From JAJDXO01 sp965207535 (GTDB lineage: Bacteria > Pseudomonadota > Alphaproteobacteria > Rhodospirillales > UBA2165): 64,000 bases of DNA. Below, one piece after another: positions 46,325 to 53,823 of the stretch (its first letter is position 1; each line of letters opens with the position of its first letter). Below the pieces are notes generated by a model. That model searched no databases. It saw nothing but the letters and a program-made list of their open reading frames with translations, and had not been told where the DNA came from. The position numbers were made by a program, and so were the translations under genes. The DNA lies in contig CBDBMR010000016.1 of NCBI GenBank assembly GCA_965207535.1, forward strand, positions 62,001 to 126,000, given 5' to 3'.

Positions 46325-46442
46325 AGTTCACCAGGGAGGAACCGAATCTCATTTCCGCCGGAAAAAAAGTGGGGTGCGTCGGGTACGGCAATGGCTGGCA
46401 GGTCCGTACCGTCTCGCACCCCAAGTTCACCAGGGAGGAACT
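46271..46442. repeat. tandem direct repeat, two copies, 99-bp period
   Basis: The segment beginning TGGGGTGCGTCG and ending CACCAGGGAGGAA is present at 46271 and again at 46370 with about 8 differences over 72 aligned bases. Differences keep the outer stem intact in both copies. The period is a multiple of three and the plus strand is open across both copies, but the pattern of change does not look like coding selection. Confidence 0.8.
46362..46423 (-). terminator. terminator-like hairpin, proximal copy, after nrdJ
   Basis: The same outer stem TGGGGTGCG/CGCACCCCA is reinforced here by an inner GGTACGG/CCGTACC stem and is followed on the minus strand by C and seven Ts. It lies 35 bp after the nrdJ stop, as expected for the nrdJ terminator. 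Confidence 0.7.
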
Positions 46443-46457
46443 GAGTAATCTCGTGTC

Positions 46458-49400
46458 TCATGAGCAGCCGCTGGTCGCCCCGCAGGTCACGCACTTCATG
46501 CAGGTGCCGTTGCGCACCAGCGTGAAGTTGCCGCATTCACCGCAGGCGTCTCCTTCGTAGCCCTTCAATTTCGCTTCGCGGACCGCGTCGAGACGGGTCT
46601 CACTGGCCGCGATGACCTCTTGGCTGATAACCATCGCCTCGGCGCTCGCTGGCGCGCCGTCGGGCGTGGATTCCGTCTCCAGGCTCATGGCCGCCGCGGA
46701 GCCGTTGCCGCCGGCGCCGTTTGATCCGTTGGTACCCGCGGCGCCGTTGCCGCGGCCGCCATTGACCACCAGGAAGTTGCTCCGCACGTAGCCGGTGCTG
46801 GCGAGGCGCTCGACCACTTCCTTCGTGTCGTCGGACAGCAGTTCGTCGTCGTTGCCGCGGCCGACCGTATCGGGCGCCAGATCGTCCGGCTGGACGTGGG
46901 AGAGATCATGGCGGCCGAGGTAGGACACGGCGAGCTCGCGGAAGATGTAGTCGAGGATCGACGTCGACATCTTGATGGAGTCGTTGCCTTCGACCACGCC
47001 GGACGGCTCGAACCGGGTGAAGGTATAGGCCTCGACGAACTCCTCCAACGGCACGCCGTATTGGAGCCCGATGGAAATGGCGATGGCGAAGTTGTTCATC
47101 AGGCTGCGGAAGGCGGCGCCCTCCTTGTGCATGTCGATGAAGATCTCGCCGACCCGGCCGTCCTCGTACTCGCCGGTCCGGAGGTAGACCTTGTGCCCCC
47201 CGACCGAGGCTTTCTGGGTGTAGCCCTTGCGGCGGTCCGGGAGCCGCTGACGGTCGGCGATGTAGCGCTCGACCACCCGCTCGGCGACGATTTGCGCCCT
47301 GAGCGCCGCCGGCTGGTCGGCGGCTTCATCGGCCAGGCTCTCCGCCTCGTCCTCGTCGACCAACTGCGCATTCAGCGGCTGGGACAGTTTGGAGCCGTCG
47401 CGATATAGAGCGTTGGCCTTGAGGCCCAGCTTCCAGGACAGCATATAGGCGCTCTTGCAGTCCTCGATGGTCGCCGAGTTGGGCATGTTGATGGTCTTGG
47501 AGATGCTGCCCGAGATGAACGGCTGCGCCGCGGCCAGCATCTGGATATGGCTGTCGGTGCTGAGGAAGCGCTTGCCGTCGCGCCCGCACGGGTTGGCGCA
47601 ATCGAAGACCGGCAGGTGCTCGTCCTTCAGGTGCGGCGCCCCTTCCAGGGTCATGGCGCCGCAGACGTAGGTATTGGCCTCGGTGATTTCGTCCTTCGAG
47701 AAGCCCAAGCCTTGCAGCATGTCGAAGGACATGTCGTCCAGCTGGGCCTCGGTAAAGCCCAGAATCTTGGTGCAGAACCCGACACCGAGGGAGAACTTGT
47801 TGAAGGCGAATTTGATGTCGAAGGCGTCGGCCAGCGCGTTTTCGACGGCCTCGATGGCCTCGTCGGTGAAGCCTTTCTCGGCCAGCGTCCGGTGATTGAT
47901 CGCTGGCGCTCCCTTCAGGGTCCCGTGGCCGACCGCGTAGGAGATCATCTCCCCGATGTCGGTCTTGGAGTAGCCCAGGCGTTCGAGGGCGGCCGGGACG
48001 GTGCGGTTGATGATCTTGAAGTAGCCGCCGCCGGCCAATTTCTTGAATTTGACCAGGGCGAAGTCCGGCTCCACGCCGGTGGTGTCGCAATCCATGATCA
48101 GGCCGATGGTGCCGGTGGGCGCGATCACCGTGGTCTGCGCGTTGCGGAAACCGTGCTGTTCGCCCAGCGCCAGAGCGTCGTCCCAGGCGGCCTTGGCATC
48201 GGCGATGATCGGGCCGGCGGCGCTGCCGTCGGCATCTTCCAGCGGCACCGGCAGCATGGACAGGTCCTCGTAACCGGTCTTCTCGCCATATGCCGCCCGG
48301 CGGTGATTGCGGATCACCTTGAGCATCGGCCCGGCATTCGGCCCGTAACCCGGGAACGGGCCCAGCGACTCGGCCATTTCGGCGGATGTCGCGTAGCACA
48401 CGCCGGTCATCAGCGCGGTGACCGCACCGGCGATTCGGCGGCCCTCGTCGCTGTCGTAGGGAACCCCCATGGACATGAGCATGCCGCCGATATTGGCGTA
48501 GCCGAGGCCGAGGGTGCGGTAGCGGTAGCTGAGCTCGGCGATTTCCCTGGACGGGAACTGCGCCATCATCACCGCGATCTCCAGATTGATGGTCCACAGC
48601 CGGACCGCATAGGAGAAGGCGTCACAGTCGAAGCTGCCGTCGTCGCGCTGGAAGGCATTGAGGTTCAGCGATGCCAGATTGCACGCCGTATTGTTGAGGA
48701 ACATGTACTCGGAGCATGGGTTGGAGCCGTAAATGCGATCCGAATTGATGCAGGTGTGCCAGTCATTGATGGTGGTATCGAACTGCAGCCCCGGATCGGC
48801 GGAACCCCAGGCGGCTTCGGCGATCTGATCCCAAAGCTCGCGCGCCGGCACGCGTTTGGCCACTTCTCCATCGGTGCGCCGGATCAGATCCCAGTCGGCA
48901 TCCTTCTCGACGGCGCGCAGAAACTCATCGGTGACCCGCACGGTGTTGTTGGAGTTCTGGCCCGAAACGGTGAGATAGGCTTCCGAATCCCAGTCGGTGT
49001 CGTAGGTCGGAATGGCGACCTCGCGATAACCCTGTTTGGCGAACTCGATGGCCCGCTGGACGCAGTTTTCCGGGATCATCGACTTGCGGGCGCCGAGGAC
49101 CGCGGTCTTGAGCCCCTCATTGGCCTTGGGATCGAACCTGTCGCCGCCATCGCCGGCGTGACAGGCATCGACCACGGCGTTCATGTGTTTTTCCAGAAGT
49201 TTGGACCCGGCGACCAGGGCCGCGACCTTGTTCTCTTCCTTCACCTTCCAATTGATGAAGGCCTCGATGTCCGGGTGGTCCACGTCGAGAATGACCATCT
49301 TGGCCGCCCGCCGGGTGGTGCCGCCGGATTTGATCGCGCCCGCGGCCCGATCGCCGATTTTCAGGAAGCTCATCACGCCCGACGATTTGCCGCCGCCGGA

Positions 49401-50135
49401 GAGCGCCTCGCCCTCGCCGCGGAGATTGGAGAAATTGGTGCCGGTGCCGGACCCGTACTTGAACAGCCGCGCCTCACGGACCCACAGGTCCATGATGCCG
49501 CCGTCATTCACCAGGTCATCGGATATGCCCTGAATGAAGCAGGCATGCGGCTGCGGATGCTCGTAAGCCGACTTGGAGCGGGTTAGCTTGCCGGTCTTGA
49601 AATCGACGTAGTGGTGGCCCTGCGCGGGTCCGTCGATGCCATAGGCCCAGTGCAGCCCTGTGTTGAACCATTGGGGCGAGTTGGGCGCCACCATTTGGCG
49701 GCACAGCATGGCGCACATTTCGTCATAGTAGGCGCGGGCGTCGTCCTCTCCGTCGAAGTAGCCGCCCTTCCAGCCCCAGTAGGTCCAGGTGCCGGCAAGG
49801 CGGTTGAAGACCTGCTTGGCGGACGATTCGCCGGTGTAACGCTCTCCCTCGGGCAGCCGGGCGAGCTTTTTTTCGTCAGGCACGCTGCGCCACAGCCAGG
49901 AGGGGACGTCATTCTCCTCGACCCGTTTCAAGTGGGCCGGCACGCCGGCTTTGCGGAAATATTTCTGCGCCAGAACGTCGCACGCGACCTGCGACCAGCC
50001 GGCAGGAACCTCGATGGCCTCGTGCCGGAAGACCAGAGACCCGTCCGGATTGCGAATTTCGCTTGATGTGGTCCGGAACTCCACCCCCGCATAAGCACCG
50101 GAACCGACATTCGTAAATTGGCGTGAAACCCTCAT
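46458..50135 (-). CDS. nrdJ: vitamin B12-dependent ribonucleoside-diphosphate reductase (class II)
   Basis: A 1225-residue NrdJ. The N-terminal part has APNSPQWFNTGLHWAYG. The active-site loop TGTNFSNLRGEGEALSGGGKSSG, NSNNTVRVTDEFL, SNPCSEYMFLNNTACNLASL and the finger-loop APTGTIGLIMDCDTTGVEPD are all as in adenosylcobalamin-dependent reductases. The C-terminus has a zinc ribbon CGECGNFTLVRNGTCMKCVTC. It makes deoxyribonucleotides in air or without air provided B12 is available. ATG 50135 (MRVSRQFTNVG) is chosen over TTG 50159. No nrdA/nrdB is in the window. The control region upstream is described separately. Confidence 0.95.
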   Translation of the reverse strand: MRVSRQFTNVGSGAYAGVEFRTTSSEIRNPDGSLVFRHEAIEVPAGWSQVACDVLAQKYFRKAGVPAHLKRVEENDVPSWLWRSVPDEKKLARLPEGERYTGESSAKQVFNRLAGTWTYWGWKGGYFDGEDDARAYYDEMCAMLCRQMVAPNSPQWFNTGLHWAYGIDGPAQGHHYVDFKTGKLTRSKSAYEHPQPHACFIQGISDDLVNDGGIMDLWVREARLFKYGSGTGTNFSNLRGEGEALSGGGKSSGVMSFLKIGDRAAGAIKSGGTTRRAAKMVILDVDHPDIEAFINWKVKEENKVAALVAGSKLLEKHMNAVVDACHAGDGGDRFDPKANEGLKTAVLGARKSMIPENCVQRAIEFAKQGYREVAIPTYDTDWDSEAYLTVSGQNSNNTVRVTDEFLRAVEKDADWDLIRRTDGEVAKRVPARELWDQIAEAAWGSADPGLQFDTTINDWHTCINSDRIYGSNPCSEYMFLNNTACNLASLNLNAFQRDDGSFDCDAFSYAVRLWTINLEIAVMMAQFPSREIAELSYRYRTLGLGYANIGGMLMSMGVPYDSDEGRRIAGAVTALMTGVCYATSAEMAESLGPFPGYGPNAGPMLKVIRNHRRAAYGEKTGYEDLSMLPVPLEDADGSAAGPIIADAKAAWDDALALGEQHGFRNAQTTVIAPTGTIGLIMDCDTTGVEPDFALVKFKKLAGGGYFKIINRTVPAALERLGYSKTDIGEMISYAVGHGTLKGAPAINHRTLAEKGFTDEAIEAVENALADAFDIKFAFNKFSLGVGFCTKILGFTEAQLDDMSFDMLQGLGFSKDEITEANTYVCGAMTLEGAPHLKDEHLPVFDCANPCGRDGKRFLSTDSHIQMLAAAQPFISGSISKTINMPNSATIEDCKSAYMLSWKLGLKANALYRDGSKLSQPLNAQLVDEDEAESLADEAADQPAALRAQIVAERVVERYIADRQRLPDRRKGYTQKASVGGHKVYLRTGEYEDGRVGEIFIDMHKEGAAFRSLMNNFAIAISIGLQYGVPLEEFVEAYTFTRFEPSGVVEGNDSIKMSTSILDYIFRELAVSYLGRHDLSHVQPDDLAPDTVGRGNDDELLSDDTKEVVERLASTGYVRSNFLVVNGGRGNGAAGTNGSNGAGGNGSAAAMSLETESTPDGAPASAEAMVISQEVIAASETRLDAVREAKLKGYEGDACGECGNFTLVRNGTCMKCVTCGATSGCS

Positions 50136-50229
50136 TTTACCCCCGATTTTCCCCGGCAAAGACCGACAGTTCGCCTTCTTCGAGCTATTGAAGCTGTTCC
50201 CAGGACGGTCCGTCGCTTTGCCATAATGA

Positions 50230-50245
50230 CCACAACATCTTGTGG
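50230..50245. promoter_or_regulatory. NrdR-like box 1 upstream of nrdJ
   Basis: CCACAACATCTTGTGG is a palindrome matching the NrdR core C-w-A-n-A-T-n-T-w-G (CAACATCTTG). It lies 95 bp before the nrdJ start codon and would fall in the transcribed leader if the promoter at 50332-50359 is right. Confidence 0.5.
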
Positions 50246-50303
50246 TCTACGGCGTCTTAGGACCAAAAATCTAGCGGAGGCGATTCAGCGAGGCAATAAC
50301 TTT

Positions 50304-50351
50304 TTTCAATATTTTGCGTTTTTTGTGAAAGATTATTACTAGATGTTGTAG
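50304..50351. promoter_or_regulatory. paired NrdR-like boxes and probable nrdJ promoter
   Basis: Box 2 has the core CAATATTTTG (50307-50316), box 3 the core CTAGATGTTG (50339-50348). Their centres are 32 bp apart, the canonical spacing of tandem NrdR boxes. On the minus strand TTGAAT (50359-50354) and TAATAAT (50338-50332) form a weak promoter that overlaps box 3, so NrdR bound here would block it. Confidence 0.55.
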
Positions 50352-50404
50352 TAATTCAAAGTAATTCAAAGGGTTGGATTTCGCACCTGAAACGCCACCT
50401 CAGT

Positions 50405-50436
50405 TTATCCACAGGCTTGATCCAGGATGTGGATAA
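50405..50436. promoter_or_regulatory. two perfect DnaA boxes in opposite orientation
   Basis: TTATCCACA at 50405-50413 and TGTGGATAA (its complement) at 50428-50436 are both nine-of-nine matches to the DnaA box consensus. They are 14 bp apart and lie about 50 bp upstream of the paired NrdR boxes in the nrdJ direction, followed on the right by an AT-rich stretch (AAAAAATTTTCG). In E. coli, DnaA boxes control nrdAB in a comparable position. Confidence 0.75.
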
Positions 50437-50695
50437 CTCAAAAAATTTTCGTTCGATAACAACGTTTAAACGGACATTTTTGATGTCCGGCATCGGCTCG
50501 GGTCTCTTGCGCCAACCTGTCGCGGAAACGACTCTCAATTGAAAATTCGCCCGATTACTTGCCGGCGAAGCCGGGCAATTCGGCGGCGATGGTTCGGTCA
50601 TTGAGGTGCGTCGTGAATTGCTATGGCGAACTGCCATATTGACATCGACAGCGGGCGGCCACATCTTGCCCCGCAATCATCGGGCGGACGCTGAC

Positions 50696-51052
50696 ATGTC
50701 GATTGGCACCTTCATCTATACGCTCCTGAACGGCGATTTGGTCGGGACCGACGAGTTCGGCAACAGGTATTACCGGGGCAAAGGCCGCAAGCTCAACGGC
50801 CGCGAGCGCCGCTGGGTGGTCTATAAGGGCGACGTCGAAGCGTCCAAGGTTCCGCCCGAGTGGCACGCCTGGCTCCATCATACGGTCGAGTCGCCGTTGA
50901 CCGAAAAGGCGGCCGCCGCCCGCGCCTGGCAGAAAGACCACCTCCCGAACGTGACCGGCACGGCGCACGCCTACCGGCCCGCCGGCCACGACTACATGGG
51001 AGGCGAGCGCAAGCGGGCGACCGGCGACTACGAAGCCTGGACGCCGGAATAG
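50696..51052 (+). CDS. complex I accessory subunit, NDUFA12 family
   Basis: A 118-residue protein of the NDUFA12/B17.2 family, an accessory subunit of respiratory complex I found in mitochondria and alphaproteobacteria. The sequence has YTLLNGDLVGTDEFGNRYY, NGRERRWVVYKG, ASKVPPEWHAWLHHT and the C-terminal NVTGTAHAYRPAGHDY in conserved order. ATG 50696 is the natural start; the frame is open to 50606 without a start that fits. It heads the rightward genes NDUFA12, mlaD, mlaD-like, methyltransferase and DUF2155. Confidence 0.95.
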   Translation: MSIGTFIYTLLNGDLVGTDEFGNRYYRGKGRKLNGRERRWVVYKGDVEASKVPPEWHAWLHHTVESPLTEKAAAARAWQKDHLPNVTGTAHAYRPAGHDYMGGERKRATGDYEAWTPE

Positions 51053-51064
51053 GCCGGGGTCCCC

Positions 51065-51529
51065 GTGAGCGAGGAAGCCAGACACAGCATCGTCGGGTTC
51101 GTTGCCCTCCTGGCGCTGCTTGTCCTGGGCGTGTTGTCGTTCACCACGACCACCACCGAAAAGACCGCCGGCTTCGATATCACCGCGGATTTCGATCGGG
51201 CGGATGGCCTGACCGTCGGCGACGAGGTGCTGATGAGCGGCATCAAGATCGGCGAGGTTACCCGGATGCTTCTGACCGACTCCTTCCGTGCCCGGCTGAC
51301 CCTGAATATAGATGACGGGGTGGAACTGCCGTCGGATTCGGATGCCCGCATCCTGACCAACGGCCTTTTCGGCTCGAAGTTTATCGAGGTAAACCCCGGG
51401 GCCGAGGAGGAGATTCTCGAAGCCGGCGGCGAAATCGGGTTCACGCAGGAATCACTGGTATTGCAGGATCTGCTCGATCAGGTCATCGGACAGGGCAGAT
51501 CGGCTCGGGCCGAGAGGGCAGGGAAATGA
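51065..51529 (+). CDS. mlaD: MCE-domain protein, MlaD type (first of two)
   Basis: A 154-residue protein with one N-terminal membrane helix (IVGFVALLALLVLGVLSFT) and one MCE domain (FDITADFDRADGLTVGDEVLMSGIKIGEVT). MlaD hexamers bind phospholipids between the Mla ABC transporter and the periplasm. The start is GTG 51065. The end of the gene overlaps the next MCE gene by four bases (ATGA), so the two may form a mixed assembly. Confidence 0.85.
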   Translation: MSEEARHSIVGFVALLALLVLGVLSFTTTTTEKTAGFDITADFDRADGLTVGDEVLMSGIKIGEVTRMLLTDSFRARLTLNIDDGVELPSDSDARILTNGLFGSKFIEVNPGAEEEILEAGGEIGFTQESLVLQDLLDQVIGQGRSARAERAGK

Positions 51530-51984
51530 ACAAGAACCTCATCGAGACCGTTATGGGCGCCGTGGTTCTCGGCGTCGCGGTTGTCTTCGTCTGGATTTTC
51601 TACACGACAACGCAAATTCAGACGGTCAACGGCTATCGGATTACCGCGCTCTTCACCAAGATCGGCGGGCTGCAGTCCGGCAGCGCCGTTCGGGTGAACG
51701 GCATCAATGTGGGCACGGTCACCGACCGGCGTCTGAACGAGAATTTCGATGCCGTGGTGACCATGTCCATCGATGACGCCGTGCGGCTCCCCGCCGATAC
51801 GAGCGCCGTCGTCACCGGCGACGGCCTGCTTGGAGGGACATATGTCCGCCTGCTGCCGGGCCGTTCGGCGGAAAAACTGGCGCCCGGCGGGCGGCTCGCC
51901 AAAACCAAGGATTTCAAGACCATCGAGGATCAGGTGGGCGAGATCATATTTCTCGCCACGGGCGGCTCGAACGGCGGCGATTGA
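51526..51984 (+). CDS. MCE-domain protein, MlaD type (second of two)
   Basis: A 152-residue protein with the same plan: an N-terminal membrane helix (TVMGAVVLGVAVVFVWIFYT) and one MCE domain (YRITALFTKIGGLQSGSAVRVNGINVGTVTDR), then a short tail FKTIEDQVGEIIFLATGG. It differs from the first copy in sequence but has the same size and topology, so they are paralogues that probably act together. The remaining Mla genes (ABC subunits) are not in the window. Confidence 0.85.
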   Translation: MNKNLIETVMGAVVLGVAVVFVWIFYTTTQIQTVNGYRITALFTKIGGLQSGSAVRVNGINVGTVTDRRLNENFDAVVTMSIDDAVRLPADTSAVVTGDGLLGGTYVRLLPGRSAEKLAPGGRLAKTKDFKTIEDQVGEIIFLATGGSNGGD

Positions 51985-51995
51985 TCGAGGCTGGT

Positions 51996-52742
51996 ATGGC
52001 CGACCATTGGGATCCCGGCGCCTACGACCGGAGCGCCCGGTTCGTTTCCGATCTCGGCGCGCCGGTTCTCGAACTGCTGGCGCCGAGGCCGGGCGAGCGG
52101 ATTCTCGATCTGGGATGCGGCGACGGGCCGCTGACCGAAGAGATCGCCGCCACCGGGGCCGAGGTGGTCGGTGTCGATGCCAGCCCCAGCCAGGTGAAGG
52201 CGGCGCGGGCCCGGGGGCTGGACGCCCGGGTGATGTCCGGTGACGCCCTGACGTTCGAGGATGAATTCGACGCGGTGTTCTCGAATGCGGCGCTGCACTG
52301 GATGACGGCGGCCGACGAGGTCATCGCCGGCGTCCACCGCGCGCTCCGGAACCGGGGCCGGTTCGTCGGCGAGTTCGGCGGCGCCGGAAATGTCGCCCAT
52401 ATCCACGCCGCGCTTCATCGCCGTCTGGGCGAGCGGGACGTGGACGCGGCGGCGGTCGATCCCTGGTATTTCCCCGGCACGGAGGAATATGGGGCCAAAC
52501 TCGCCGCCGGCGGCTTCGAGGTGGCGCGGATTGAACTGATCCCGCGGCCGACGCCGCTTCCCGGGGACATGCGGGACTGGCTGGCGATTTTTTCGCAAGC
52601 CTTCACCGATGCCCTTCCCGGCGGCGATGTCGAGGGCTTTGTCGCGGACGTGATCGACGATGTCCGCCCCCATCTCAGCGACGAGGACGGGAATTGGACG
52701 GCCGACTACGTGCGCCTTCGTTTTGCCGCAATCAGGCGTTAG
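51996..52742 (+). CDS. class I SAM-dependent methyltransferase
   Basis: A 248-residue methyltransferase. SAM motif I is RILDLGCGDGPLTEEIAATG, motif II VVGVDASPSQVKAARARGLD, motif III FDAVFSNAALHWM. The overall arrangement resembles trans-aconitate methyltransferase (Tam)-like proteins, though the substrate-binding part differs. ATG 51996 has a CGAGG site; TTG 51981 would add five residues. It is inserted between the Mla genes and DUF2155, which is not the usual neighbour. Confidence 0.85.
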   Translation: MADHWDPGAYDRSARFVSDLGAPVLELLAPRPGERILDLGCGDGPLTEEIAATGAEVVGVDASPSQVKAARARGLDARVMSGDALTFEDEFDAVFSNAALHWMTAADEVIAGVHRALRNRGRFVGEFGGAGNVAHIHAALHRRLGERDVDAAAVDPWYFPGTEEYGAKLAAGGFEVARIELIPRPTPLPGDMRDWLAIFSQAFTDALPGGDVEGFVADVIDDVRPHLSDEDGNWTADYVRLRFAAIRR

Positions 52743-52769
52743 TTGAACGAAGACGGCCGATCTTCAAGA

Positions 52770-53168
52770 ATGGACCGCATGACGCGTCTCCTTGCTCCGC
52801 TCTTGTTCGCTGCCGCGGCCCTGTTCGCGCCGGGAGAGCTCCCGGCCGAGCCCCACACGATGGCCGTGCTGCAGGGCCTCGACAAGGTGACGGCCCGGGT
52901 GTCCACCTTCGAGGCGCCGGTGGGCGATACGGTGCGGTTCGGGACCCTCGAAATCATCGCCCGGAGTTGCGACAAGAGGCCGCCGGAGGAACAGCCGGAG
53001 AGCGCGGCGTTTCTGGACGTCTGGGAGGTTCGCCCCAACGAGCCGGCGATCAGCGTCTATCGCGGCTGGATGTTCGCCTCGAGCCCGGCGCTCGCCGCCA
53101 TGGAGCACCCGGTCTATGACGTCTGGGTGATCGACTGCAGGAACGCCTCGGCCTCGTCCGCCGAGTGA
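52770..53168 (+). CDS. exported DUF2155 protein
   Basis: A 132-residue protein with a signal peptide (LAPLLFAAAALFAPGELPA, about residues 6-27) and a DUF2155 domain: AVLQGLDKVTARVSTFEAPVGDTVRFGTLEIIARSC and FLDVWEVRPNEPAISVYRGWMFASSPALAAMEHPVYDVWV. Function is unknown; it is almost always next to aat in alphaproteobacteria. Two cysteines could form a disulfide. Its final 55 bp overlap the end of aat on the other strand. Confidence 0.85.
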   Translation: MDRMTRLLAPLLFAAAALFAPGELPAEPHTMAVLQGLDKVTARVSTFEAPVGDTVRFGTLEIIARSCDKRPPEEQPESAAFLDVWEVRPNEPAISVYRGWMFASSPALAAMEHPVYDVWVIDCRNASASSAE

Positions 53169-53803
53169 TCGGGAGACCGCCCGCTGTCGAAAACGGCATC
53201 CGTCCGCAGCGCCCGGTTGAGCATCGACAAGTAGTCGTGGCGGGGTATTTCCACGTTTCCGAACTGGCTCAGATGTTCGGTGACGAACTGGGTGTCGAGG
53301 AGGATGAACCCGTCCGCCCTGAGCCCCGCCACCAGGTGAACCAGGGCGACCTTGCTGGCATCCCGCGCCTTCGAAAACATGCTCTCGCCGAAGAACGCGG
53401 CCTTCAGCACCACCCCGTATAGTCCGCCGGCCAGTTCCCCGTTCCGCCAGCATTCCACCGAATGGGCGTGGCCCCGCTCGTGAAGCGCGGTGTATAGCCG
53501 CAAGATATCGTCGTTGATCCACGTCTCGTCACGGCCCGGCACCGACGCGGCGCAATTCTCCATGACCTGGCGGAACGCTTTGTCGCGCGTGACCTCGAAG
53601 GGCCGCTGCCGGACGGTCTTGCGCAGGCGGCGCGGCACATGGACGCCGTCCAGCGGCAGGATGCCGCGAAACTCCGGGTCCACCCAAAACAGGGTCCGGT
53701 CGTCCCGGCTCTCCGCCATGGGAAAAATTCCGGCGGCATAGGCGCGCAGCAGGACATCCGGCGTCAGTCTCAAATCTTCGGGATTTTTCTCGTGGGTCGA
53801 CAC
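53114..53803 (-). CDS. aat: leucyl/phenylalanyl-tRNA-protein transferase
   Basis: A 229-residue Aat, which adds Leu or Phe to N-terminal Arg/Lys to make an N-degron for ClpS-ClpAP. Family motifs: LLRAYAAGIFPMAE, LFWVDPEFRGILPLDGVHVPRRLRK, CWRNGELAGGLYGVVLKAAFFGESMFS and ILLDTQFVTEHLSQFGNVEIPR. GTG 53803 is chosen as start; an open frame further upstream is a shadow. The last ~18 residues overlap the DUF2155 gene. ClpS and ClpA of the same degradation pathway are encoded at 37.3-40.0 kb. Confidence 0.93.
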   Translation of the reverse strand: MSTHEKNPEDLRLTPDVLLRAYAAGIFPMAESRDDRTLFWVDPEFRGILPLDGVHVPRRLRKTVRQRPFEVTRDKAFRQVMENCAASVPGRDETWINDDILRLYTALHERGHAHSVECWRNGELAGGLYGVVLKAAFFGESMFSKARDASKVALVHLVAGLRADGFILLDTQFVTEHLSQFGNVEIPRHDYLSMLNRALRTDAVFDSGRSPDHSADEAEAFLQSITQTS

Positions 53804-53823
53804 GGTCGCTCCCGATGACGGTC

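Larger units (their letters stand above)
50136..50695. other. 560-bp control region between nrdJ and the NDUFA12 gene
   Basis: Holds the NrdR-like boxes, DnaA boxes and probable nrdJ promoter. It is markedly AT-richer than its neighbours at 50280-50460, with a direct 10-bp duplication GTAATTCAAA at 50351-50370 and a small hairpin CGGACAT/ATGTCCG at 50471-50489. No gene and no cobalamin-riboswitch pattern were seen. Confidence 0.6.

Noticed and set aside
46219..46560. A 113-codon open frame on the plus strand across the 99-bp tandem repeat, with an in-frame repeated peptide (NGWQ...VSHPKFTREE).
   Set aside because: It overlaps the 3' end of nrdJ, the changes between copies are not synonymous in pattern, and both copies are better explained as terminator-like hairpins on the minus strand.
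50280..50500. Could the DnaA boxes with the AT-rich stretch be a replication origin?
   Set aside because: Only two boxes, no origin-associated genes nearby, and nrd promoters are known to carry DnaA boxes. GC-skew over the whole chromosome would decide; a skew switch here would support an origin.
50136..50695. Cobalamin riboswitch upstream of the B12-dependent reductase.
   Set aside because: I could not find the B12-box-like sequence or the expected stem arrangement in the leader.
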